From positions 1 through 64,000 of the forward strand of contig NVVJ01000003.1 in the NCBI GenBank assembly GCA_002402175.1: 64,000 nt of DNA, written 5' to 3'. The notes under the pieces were generated by a model. That model searched no databases, had not been told where the DNA came from, and saw only the letters and a program-made list of their open reading frames with translations. Within the stretch, counting starts at the first letter, position 1, and every line of letters begins with the position of its first letter. Of this stretch, positions 26,094 to 32,831 are shown in pieces. The position numbers were made by a program, and so were the translations under genes. Source of the DNA: SAR86 cluster bacterium (GTDB taxonomy: Bacteria > Pseudomonadota > Gammaproteobacteria > Pseudomonadales > Pseudohongiellaceae).

Positions 26094-26678
26094 CTACATT
26101 TCAGCAGCAGCTTCCAAAACTTCGTCGAAACTCGGCCTTACTCGATAACTTTCTTCGGCAAATTTGAATTTAATGACGCCGTCAGGGCTGATAAGAAATA
26201 TGCCTGGATACGGAATGCCATAGAAACGATGATCAGACTCGTAGTCAAGATTACGCACACCGAAGGCATTGATAATGCTTACGTCTTCGTCATGAAGCAT
26301 TGGAAATTCTACGCCGAGATCTTCCTCGACGGTTTTCAATGTCTCTACTGAATCATAGGTAATTGTGGCAACGTTAATACCCATTGCTTCGAACTGGTCA
26401 CTAATCTCTGTCAGCTGCACGAGCTGAGATTTACAGAATGGTCACCAGTCGAAGGATCTGTTTAGTAAAAACAACAGGCCCTTTTCTCCCATTAAATCAT
26501 CAATAGTTTGTAAGTCGCCGTTCTGGTCCAGTGCAGAAATGCTGGGAACTGACTCGCCGACCGGAAAGTCCGGTGCCCAGACAAAATCCTGGGCTAGTGA
26601 TATTTGAAAAGTCCCTAACAAAATCAGAGCAAGCAAAAACTTGCCAACCGACTTTGCGGGAGAATGGAAAAGGGTCAT
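26094..26678 (-). CDS. Exported AhpC/TSA-like redoxin, probable selenoprotein (UGA = Sec)
   Basis: From ATG 26678 the frame gives a signal peptide (FLLALILLGTFQISLAQD), then a redoxin domain to residue 194. At 26444-26442 an in-frame TGA lies exactly where related thiol peroxidase-like proteins have the first active-site Cys: RSFDW-U79-P-F-C82. After it the same frame stays open for 115 codons with good redoxin sequence (INVATITYDS, LGVEFPMLHDED, YGIPYPGIFLISPDG). A bSECIS-like hairpin follows 12 bases later (see separate feature). Selenocysteine insertion is therefore more likely than a pseudogene. The product would be a periplasmic peroxiredoxin or thiol oxidoreductase with a U-x-x-C centre. 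No sel genes are in this window. Confidence 0.75.
26403..26431 (-). promoter_or_regulatory. Putative bacterial SECIS element
   Basis: In the mRNA, starting 10 bases after the UGA, AATCT pairs with AGATT, and directly inside CAGCT pairs with AGCTG around a five-base loop CGTGC; a short ACAG bulge is on the 3' side. The loop has a G in its second position and is centred about 23 bases after the UGA. This agrees with the accepted bSECIS pattern of a stem-loop 16-37 bases downstream with a G early in a small apical loop. Confidence 0.65.
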
Positions 26679-26888
26679 AGAACTACCTCATTCGTTTGTC
26701 AGTGATTGTTCAGGGAAGCAGACCTTTGTGCTTAGCTGTTAATTAAAGCGTTTAGTCTGAGTACGTTAGTAAAACCGGATAAGTCGCAATTTTATTGCAA
26801 ATTAGCCAGTTAAAATTTGTGAAGACACCTGCGCGGGCGAATTTTAAAACAGTATCTCTGTAAACTCAGCGACACAACAAGTATTTTA

Positions 26889-27611
26889 TCAGTCGTCGAT
26901 GCCCACAAGGAATCTTTCGCTACGTGGAAAATAGTTATTTTCGCTATCCAGTGAAAATACCACTGAACTGGATCGGCCAATGATCTCCTGTCTGGGTATG
27001 AAGCTGTAAACTCGACTATCCGCGCTATTGTCGCGATTATCTCCAAGCACAAAATACTGCCCGTCTGGTACCACTGCAGGGCCATAGCTTCGAGCCGTGC
27101 GGCTGACGAATCGGCGCGAGAGCCTGGCTTTATGGGATTTGTCAGGCAATTCTTCCAGAATGATTATTGAATCATCATCTCGGGACAGAATCTCATAATT
27201 GGCGGCCGTGCCGTTAATGACCAGTGCATTGTTTTGCATATAAACAGTGTCACCAGGAATCCCTACAATTCGCTTAACCAGACGCTTATGAGCCTTCTTT
27301 GAGTCAATAATGATGACATCGCCACGGGCGGGGTCCGATGTTTCGCCAAGCGAAATTTCGGTAAAAGGAATTTTTACGTCATAGGCGAGCTTATTAACCC
27401 AAACTTTGTCGCCATCGAGTAACGAAGGCTGCATCGAAGCACCAGATATGGAGCTTAAATCAGCGATAGCGCTCTTAAAAAAGACTATGCAGGTCAACAG
27501 CAGGAAAAACTGTCGATTCTCTACCCAGAACAAATTCAAACTGGTGTAAATACGTTCTGAAATACTGTGCTTATTGATTTGTGTATTTTTTACTTCATCG
27601 GAATCATTCAT
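26889..27611 (-). CDS. lepB: Signal peptidase I
   Basis: The 240-aa inner-membrane serine protease cleaves signal peptides from exported proteins. After one membrane helix (FFLLLTCIVFFKSAIA), box B is SGASMQPSLLDGD with catalytic S59, box C/D is KRLVKRIVGIPGD with general base K113, and box E is GDNRDNSADSRVYSFIP. The ATG at 27611 follows AGAGG by 10 bases; a further ATG at 27704 would add 31 residues. lepA and rnc are not next to it, so this may be a second signal peptidase separate from the usual lepA-lepB-rnc operon. It is shorter than E. coli LepB. Confidence 0.92.
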   Translation of the reverse strand: MNDSDEVKNTQINKHSISERIYTSLNLFWVENRQFFLLLTCIVFFKSAIADLSSISGASMQPSLLDGDKVWVNKLAYDVKIPFTEISLGETSDPARGDVIIIDSKKAHKRLVKRIVGIPGDTVYMQNNALVINGTAANYEILSRDDDSIIILEELPDKSHKARLSRRFVSRTARSYGPAVVPDGQYFVLGDNRDNSADSRVYSFIPRQEIIGRSSSVVFSLDSENNYFPRSERFLVGIDD

Positions 27612-27861
27612 TACTACTGCACCTCTAACTACTTTATAAGCCAGCCTGAACCACGGTGTCAATTGACTTGAGGCGGTTAGCCTCGTTCGGTAGATGGTTC
27701 TCATGCCACAAAACTACATATTGTCGGCAACAGGCGGTAAATTAACGCCCTAGAACAAGTTGCAAAACCAGAAGGCGTCGTTGAAGAAAAATTTCCCACC
27801 AAGGCTTAGACGTTACCTGGTAACAAGATAAATATACGGGATAAAATCTGGACTTAGGGCA

Positions 27862-27900
27862 TAAAAAGTCCCGTTATTGCACATGTGCAATAACGGGACT
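27862..27900 (-). terminator. Strong intrinsic terminator
   Basis: AGTCCCGTTATTGCACA is followed directly by its exact complement, a 34-bp perfect palindrome (27867-27900). On the minus strand GGGACT is followed by TTTTAT, giving a U-tract. On the plus strand only GTCTTTCTTG follows, so the minus direction is favoured. Confidence 0.85.
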
Positions 27901-28092
27901 GTCTTTCTTGTGGGAGCAAAGAAGTCTCGAAAAATCGACGACTCCCCTCCAATTACTCAATAATTTGAACTAGCTAGAGTAACTGGAGGCTCCCTTAATA
28001 AATTGACTATCGATGGGATCACCTCCTTTTTGATGCCAGGGTAGTCAAGGTTGCCAGCAAGCTTCCCCTGTTAAAGCCGCCAACAAAATACA
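27862..28092 (-). ncRNA. Putative structured small RNA with own promoter and terminator
   Basis: A -35/-10 pair (28127-28099) predicts a start near 28092. The transcript contains AAGGAGGTGATC at 28028-28017, fully complementary to the 16S rRNA 3' end, with no ATG/GTG/TTG at a usable distance after it except the GTG inside it. Then a three-way fold can be drawn: GGGAGC/GCTCCC (27994-27989 with 27917-27912) closes a 13-bp stem (27989-27977 with 27958-27946, one G-U) and an 8-bp stem (27943-27935 with 27930-27923, loop TTTT). A 17-bp terminator hairpin follows. It does not match 6S, 4.5S, tmRNA or RNase P as I know them. The rest of 27712-28336 shows no gene. Confidence 0.55.
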
Positions 28093-28098
28093 GTCGAT

Positions 28099-28127
28099 TT
28101 TATATAACGCATCGAACTTACTGTAAA
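28099..28127 (-). promoter_or_regulatory. Sigma-70 promoter for the small RNA
   Basis: On the minus strand TTTACA (28127-28122) and TATAAA (28104-28099) are separated by exactly 17 bases. This is close to consensus and points into the structured RNA region. Confidence 0.6.
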
Positions 28128-28336
28128 GCACTTGGGCTTCACAGCGCAGAGCATTATCAAGTTATTGTCGATGGCTAAACAATGGCCAAAAACCACAGTA
28201 CTTCGGAGAAAAGAGCGAGATTTCTTAAAAAAATGCGTAATAGATCACAAAGTTAAAGGTCTTATTCCATAGCATTTAACTTGCGACATAAACTACACTG
28301 CTTACATCAGATTAAAAAAGGCATTAGCAAAAGCAC

Positions 28337-28708
28337 ATGATCGAAAGAAGACAACACAAACGCGTAGAGGTTAGTTTTTGGGCGAGTCTTAAGCACCCTT
28401 TGCTGGGTACTATCACATGCGACATACAGGACATGTCTATAAGTGGCGTATCGATAAAACTCGATGAAGAGCTCAATTTTTTTGTCATGATGGAGCTTGA
28501 TGTAAGAATACATGGCGAGGGCTGGGACGAAACCATGCCTGCCTTGCCGGTAAGAGTAGTGCGTGTACAAGCACAGGAAATAGGATTGCAGTTTGTTGAG
28601 AGTTGCGAAGAAATATGGGCTCCGCAGGATGATGAGTTTGATCTCGCGCAGGCAGACCTGGATCTGGGTGTTAGTGCCATGGCTGAGCAACTTGGGGAGC
28701 AAGTTTAG
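28337..28708 (+). CDS. PilZ-domain c-di-GMP-binding protein
   Basis: The 123-aa protein is essentially one PilZ domain. The binding motif RxxxR is seen as RRQHKRV (residues 4-10) and the second motif D/NxSxxG as DMSISGVSI (about 34-42); both are intact, so c-di-GMP binding is likely. The protein would act by partner contact, for example in motility or surface attachment. The start ATG is soon after a divergent AT-rich region and no strong ribosome site is seen. It converges with the DUF6164-like gene, 25 bases apart. Confidence 0.9.
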   Translation: MIERRQHKRVEVSFWASLKHPLLGTITCDIQDMSISGVSIKLDEELNFFVMMELDVRIHGEGWDETMPALPVRVVRVQAQEIGLQFVESCEEIWAPQDDEFDLAQADLDLGVSAMAEQLGEQV

Positions 28709-28733
28709 CTCAGACTAAAGTGTAGAAGCCGGT

Positions 28734-29093
28734 TTAGAGCGACAGGAATAACTGCGCCGAAATATAAAGCACCAAAGTAGCCAGACTCAGGAAAGCAGTA
28801 AATCGAAAAGGTGTTGCTTGAAAACTTTGCCACAGAGAATTACTTTCACCATTTTCACGTCGTAGTTCAAACTCTTTACGCACGCGAACACTACGTTCAT
28901 TTTGATATTCATCCAGTAACACTCTGGCTAGTTCATATTGATCGTTTCTATTAAGCCATAGAGCCGGAAGGGAAATGCCCCAGTTTCCGGCGAAGGTCTC
29001 GAAAAACTCTATATCGTTCTCAGCAAGGAGGTCTCGCACCTCTTGTGCTTCATCTTCTGGAACATCACGCATTCTAAATAGTAGCTTTGACAT
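28734..29093 (-). CDS. DUF6164-like small membrane protein
   Basis: The 119-aa protein begins MSKLLFRMRDVPEDEAQEV, then NDIEFFETFAGNWGISLPALWL, a pattern I associate with the DUF6164 family (putative signal-transducing/'DUF2007-like' N-terminus that reads as a small alpha/beta domain). One membrane helix is at the C-terminus (FTAFLSLATLVLYISAQLFLSL in parts: FTAFLSLATLVLY). No function is known. It is a single gene converging with the PilZ gene. Confidence 0.75.
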   Translation of the reverse strand: MSKLLFRMRDVPEDEAQEVRDLLAENDIEFFETFAGNWGISLPALWLNRNDQYELARVLLDEYQNERSVRVRKEFELRRENGESNSLWQSFQATPFRFTAFLSLATLVLYISAQLFLSL

Positions 29094-29246
29094 AGAGATT
29101 CGATAAAGAGTTATAGCGTAAGCGGGTTACTGTAAGAGTAATTATAGGCATGCTACCTTTAACATCATGGTGTGTAAATTGGATGAGGACATTTGCAACC
29201 CTGGCTAGTCTTTATTGGTTTTTTGGCGCGTAAACAGGAGATTGAA

Positions 29247-30134
29247 ATGAATTTCTGGCACAACTATAGACTAAGGCTACTTAGCTATGCCCTGTGTGGT
29301 GTTTTCTTTTTTGATATTGGTATCGCTAGTGCTGAGACTTCGGTGTGGTCGGTATTATCCGGGAACAACACAGTGTACCTAGGTGGTACGGTGCATTTGC
29401 TGCGGCCCAGTGACTATCCCTTACCAGAAGAATATGAACAAGCCTACCAGGCATCATCGGATATCTATTTTGAAACAGATATCAGTGCCATGAGTAAATT
29501 GTCTGTACAGACGCAAATGTTGCAGCAGCTCACTTACAGTGATGACAGAACGTTGAAGTCAGTCCTAAACGAAGAAGCCTACACGGCCATAGCAGAATAT
29601 GCAGCGGGCCTGGGAATGCCACTGATGATGCTGGAAAAATTCAAACCTGGGCTACTCGTTAGTACATTCCAGGTGTTGGAGTTTCAGCGTATGGGGTTTA
29701 CACCACTGGGTGTGGATAGCCATTACAATACTAAAGCCATTAACGATGGTAAACCCATAGGTCAGCTTGAAACGGTGGAGGAGCAAATAGGCTTTCTTGC
29801 AGCGATGGGTGAAGGTAACGAGAGTGAATTTATTTTGTTGTCACTTCGAGATATTGATCAAACCGAACAGCTGATAGAAGAAATGATACAGGCGTGGCGT
29901 ACTGGCAATAACCAGAAATTGTCTGAAATGTTTGTTGAAGAGATGAAGGAAGAGGCTCCTGAATTATATGATTCTCTGTTGTTGCAGAGAAATTTGAAAT
30001 GGATTCCCCAAATTGAGCAAATGTTGAAGGATGAGGATACAGAATTTGTTTTGGTAGGGGCGGCACACATTGTCGGAGAAAATGGCCTGCTGGAACTACT
30101 ATCTAGCAAAGGCTATCAGATCAAACAGTTATAA
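29247..30134 (+). CDS. TraB/GumN family protein
   Basis: The 295-aa exported protein starts at ATG 29247, preceded by AGGAG at 6 bases; the longer reading from 29193 lacks this. A signal peptide (LLSYALCGVFFFDIGIASA) precedes the TraB/GumN domain: VYLGGTVHLL at its start, DIYFETDIS, then YNTKAINDGKPIGQLETVEEQ, and FVLVGAAHIVGENGLLELL near the end, with the family's two GxxH motifs. TraB/GumN proteins resemble Tiki metalloproteases, so a periplasmic peptidase activity is possible. A strong terminator follows. Confidence 0.88.
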   Translation: MNFWHNYRLRLLSYALCGVFFFDIGIASAETSVWSVLSGNNTVYLGGTVHLLRPSDYPLPEEYEQAYQASSDIYFETDISAMSKLSVQTQMLQQLTYSDDRTLKSVLNEEAYTAIAEYAAGLGMPLMMLEKFKPGLLVSTFQVLEFQRMGFTPLGVDSHYNTKAINDGKPIGQLETVEEQIGFLAAMGEGNESEFILLSLRDIDQTEQLIEEMIQAWRTGNNQKLSEMFVEEMKEEAPELYDSLLLQRNLKWIPQIEQMLKDEDTEFVLVGAAHIVGENGLLELLSSKGYQIKQL

Positions 30135-30174
30135 GCCTGAGTGTTGATGTAAGCAATTAAGGTTTTATCTAGCC

Positions 30175-30218
30175 ATACAAAAACAGGGAGATAGATTTCT
30201 ATCTCCCTGTTTTTGTAT
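30175..30218. terminator. Bidirectional intrinsic terminator
   Basis: Two 20-bp arms (30175-30194 and 30199-30218), with core ACAGGGAGATAG / CTATCTCCCTGT, are separated by ATTT. A-rich and T-rich ends provide U-tracts in both directions, serving the converging TraB/GumN gene and the 57-aa SutA-like gene. Confidence 0.9.
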
Positions 30219-30231
30219 ATTGAATAGATTA

Positions 30232-30405
30232 CTAACTGGTTTTGTGGCTCAACACGATTTGTCGAGGACCGCTGGTGGTAGTTTGACCACTGACGCCGGA
30301 AGGAATTTCCTGAACCTTGCCACCACCTTTGATAAACGCCTCCATATGTTTCGCTAAATCTTCACGATTACTTTGAGGAACGTCTTTCTTCGATTTGTTC
30401 GCCAT
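30232..30405 (-). CDS. Small SutA-like protein (57 aa)
   Basis: The minus strand encodes MANKSKKDVPQSNREDLAKH followed by MEAFIKGGGKVQEIPSG and a polar tail. The segment A-x-H/x-MEAF-x-x-GGGKVQEI is very like the end of the conserved core of SutA, the RNA-polymerase-binding small protein of slow-growing Pseudomonas. SutA itself has a long acidic N-terminus that is missing here. The start follows AGAG/TAAG purines about 9 bases upstream and the gene ends at a strong terminator. A role in binding RNA polymerase is an inference from this one motif. Confidence 0.6.
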   Translation of the reverse strand: MANKSKKDVPQSNREDLAKHMEAFIKGGGKVQEIPSGVSGQTTTSGPRQIVLSHKTS

Positions 30406-30488
30406 AAATACTTACTCTTTGCCACAAAAGCCGCGAATTATACATTATTCCGTGACTTTCAGCTAATCAGTGACAGATGGAGGGAATA

Positions 30489-30839
30489 CTAGCGCGCCTT
30501 TGAGCCTAGTCGCTTGCGTGGTCTTACATAGTACTCAGAGTAATAGTCGTCAGAAAGTTCGCCTATCAGCTGATCGAGAGAAGTCTTATAGATAACTTTC
30601 ATCTTGGCCAATAATTCGAGGTCCAGATGGCAGCCGTAATTACGAATGGTTTCTACATCTTCCAGTTGCTTGCGTGAAATTCCAAGCAGTCGTGCGCCCT
30701 CGTTCATAGAATATCCGGCATTCAGTCGCAATTGCTTGGCGTTCTTTTTAACGGCGATTGTAATCGGAGAAAATTTTGAATATTGAGGTTGTTCCATAGT
30801 CTTATGCGTTTGCACGACAGAAAGCTGGTTGTTTCTCAT
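30489..30839 (-). CDS. XRE-type helix-turn-helix protein
   Basis: The 116-aa protein has a Cro/CI-type HTH at about residues 33-90: KKNAKQLRLNAGYSMNEGAR, then LLGISRKQLEDVET as the recognition helix region and a closing LAKMKVIYKTSLDQLIGEL. The tail is basic (RPRKRLGSKAR). A GGGAG about 10 bases before 30839 favours this start over an internal Met at residue 15. It is a lone regulator, between the SutA-like gene and a membrane-associated hypothetical protein on the same strand, with no evident partner toxin. Target unknown. Confidence 0.75.
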   Translation of the reverse strand: MRNNQLSVVQTHKTMEQPQYSKFSPITIAVKKNAKQLRLNAGYSMNEGARLLGISRKQLEDVETIRNYGCHLDLELLAKMKVIYKTSLDQLIGELSDDYYSEYYVRPRKRLGSKAR

Positions 30840-31013
30840 CGGCTTTGTGCTCCCATATTTCTTTATCTAAAGTGTTATGTGTATTTGCGCTGCGTTATTG
30901 AGTTTTCAGCGCAAATAAAAGCTAACACAATGAATTTCCTATGGTAGTTATTTCTGAGAAAGGCTTAGAAATAGCAAAAGCATGTAAAATCTAGTCAACA
31001 GATTGTGCATGTT

Positions 31014-32024
31014 TCAATTTCGAAACGTGGTTTTTAAGCCCAATTGCTTAAACAAACGACGGATTCCATTTTTGAACCACCGCTGGGACCGGTTCTCCTG
31101 AGAGAAATCGAAGTGGGTTTGCGCATTTTCAACAAAGGGCTGCATATGTTGTTGCATGTAATTAAGATACCCAGACTTGGAAATGCCATTCAAGGTAGCT
31201 TTGTAATCGTTTAAAAGAACCTCATCAACGAGGTAAAAACTTGTTCTTCCTAACGCATCAACAGTACCTTTACCTGTATGAATAATGGTGGCCGCACTTA
31301 CAGAAAGCATGCCCAGTATCTGCTCAGTTTTCAGATTCTCTTTCCGTGCCACCTTATTGATCTGCTGCCATATGGATTCGAAGCTAGGCACTAGCTTCGA
31401 AGAATTCTGCGCCAGGGATGAGGTTGCCTTGCGTAACTCATCCGCGAGCTCCTTAACCTCCTGTTTTGATAGCGGTGGAGTATCGATAGCGGTGGCTGCA
31501 TGCATACTCATTTCATGAATCGATTGCAGTATTTGTTCAAGAGACTCGGGATTGCTGGTTTTATCAATTACCTGGTTCTCCTTTAAGTGATGTACCAACC
31601 TCTCAAGAAAGACCTTTCCTCCTTTGGCGGCATCTGAGGCAATGGCAAACACCCACACAGGAGACAGATGCATTGTAAGCAACCCAGCGGCCTCTAAAGA
31701 GGTGCCCAATAACTTACGATTCATAAAGTGATTTTGCAGCACAACATCAACATCAGCATGATCCAGCTTCGCCACGTTCCTGATCAGAAATGTTTGGAAC
31801 ATACCAAAAGTAAACTTGTAGCTGGCGGAACCTTTGATTGCTCTAGGAATAAATGTCTTAGTGAGCAATAACGTACTTCCGCCAATGATGGCTCCCATTG
31901 CTCGAGCCGCGCGCTCGGGAATCGACAGAGACAAAGCAAGATAGTGGTTTAGCTTCTCAAAATAGGTTTCCCTGTTTTCATTTAGCGCCACTGGTAACGC
32001 TGGTTTTTCCTGTTCATTGTTCAT
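31014..32024 (-). CDS. Hypothetical protein, possible membrane association
   Basis: The 336-aa protein (ATG 32024; a longer form from 32093 is possible) is not recognised. It has moderately hydrophobic stretches AMGAIIGGSTLLLTKTF and SLEAAGLLTMHLSPVWVFAIA, a central helical section with SLEQILQSIHEMSMHAATA, and a C-terminal basic region RWFKNGIRRLFKQLGL that could be amphipathic. No catalytic motif is visible. The gene is alone, with a 170-bp AT-rich gap to the XRE gene downstream and a divergent slyD upstream. Confidence 0.7.
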   Translation of the reverse strand: MNNEQEKPALPVALNENRETYFEKLNHYLALSLSIPERAARAMGAIIGGSTLLLTKTFIPRAIKGSASYKFTFGMFQTFLIRNVAKLDHADVDVVLQNHFMNRKLLGTSLEAAGLLTMHLSPVWVFAIASDAAKGGKVFLERLVHHLKENQVIDKTSNPESLEQILQSIHEMSMHAATAIDTPPLSKQEVKELADELRKATSSLAQNSSKLVPSFESIWQQINKVARKENLKTEQILGMLSVSAATIIHTGKGTVDALGRTSFYLVDEVLLNDYKATLNGISKSGYLNYMQQHMQPFVENAQTHFDFSQENRSQRWFKNGIRRLFKQLGLKTTFRN

Positions 32025-32252
32025 ATTGCTTTGTGCTTTTCGATTCGACTGAATGTGCTTGGTTGGAGCCTGTGCGCCTGAACAGTTTGCCATTCTGTCT
32101 CAGGGTATACCAGCATCTCTTCGCACCACAATGGTGCGATGGTTGATCATAAGCTTCCTGGGAAGCTACTAATTCCTGGCAAGTGACTAAGAAGCTACTA
32201 GATAGGTGAAGCGCATCTGTTAGAATTCAACCAACCCAGTGGAGATAGATTC

Positions 32253-32810
32253 ATGTCCGACATTGAAGTACCAGGAAAGTTGGCTGAGCCAGCTGCAGAA
32301 CCTGCCCTAATATCATTAAATAAAGTAGTGAGTTTTCACTATCGACTTGCCGAAGTCAGTGCGCAAGGAGAACGTGAAGCATGGAGAGAGGAATCCTATG
32401 GTGGAAATCCTTTGTTTTATATTCATGGATTTCACAATGTTATTGTTGGTCTTGAAAAAGCGCTTGAAGGAAAGGCTGTTGGTGATTCAATTGAAATCAC
32501 ATTGCAACCAGAAGAGGCCTACGGTGTCAGACAGCCAAATTCTGTACAAAGAGTGCCTATTAAGCATTTACAATTTCCAGGCGGTAACAAAAAACTAAGG
32601 CCGGGAATGGCGGCAGTAGTTGAAACCAATAAGGGTCGTAGGAATGTAGTGCTAGTTAAAGTAGGTAAGTTCAATGCAGATGTTGATTTCAATCACCCTC
32701 TATCAGGTAAAGTTCTTTTCTATGAAGTTAAGGTAGAAGGAGTTAGAGATGCAAGTGCAGAAGAAATTGCACACGGGCATGTTCACGGCGCGGGAGGCCA
32801 TAAGCATTAG
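32253..32810 (+). CDS. slyD: SlyD-type FKBP peptidyl-prolyl isomerase
   Basis: The 185-aa protein has the SlyD layout: a split FKBP domain (VVSFHYRL..., FYIHGFHNVIVGLEKALEG, later VLFYEVKVEGVRDAS) with the inserted chaperone flap (EAYGVRQPNSVQRVPIKHL to about residue 140). The C-terminus has HGHVHGAGGHKH, a short His-rich metal-binding tail. It speeds proline isomerisation and can deliver nickel. An unusual ~20-residue N-terminal extension precedes the first strand. The start follows GGAG by 11 bases. It is divergent from the hypothetical gene at 31014-32024 and converges with the cyclase-domain gene. Confidence 0.85.
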   Translation: MSDIEVPGKLAEPAAEPALISLNKVVSFHYRLAEVSAQGEREAWREESYGGNPLFYIHGFHNVIVGLEKALEGKAVGDSIEITLQPEEAYGVRQPNSVQRVPIKHLQFPGGNKKLRPGMAAVVETNKGRRNVVLVKVGKFNADVDFNHPLSGKVLFYEVKVEGVRDASAEEIAHGHVHGAGGHKH

Positions 32811-32831
32811 GTCGTCTTAGCCTAACAGTTA

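Noticed and set aside
26442-26678. Redoxin gene as two separate genes or a simple pseudogene
   Set aside because: The reading frame, spacing and sequence are continuous across the TGA, and the TGA is exactly at the redox-active Cys position with a hairpin after it.
28017-28040. 16S rRNA 3' end (GGATCACCTCCTTT on the plus strand)
   Set aside because: Similarity stops after about 14 bases on both sides, so no rRNA gene is present; it is better read as a perfect Shine-Dalgarno-like stretch on the minus strand.
28307-28702. Long minus-strand frames opposite the PilZ gene
   Set aside because: The plus-strand frame has clear PilZ motifs; the opposite frames are shadows with no recognisable sequence.
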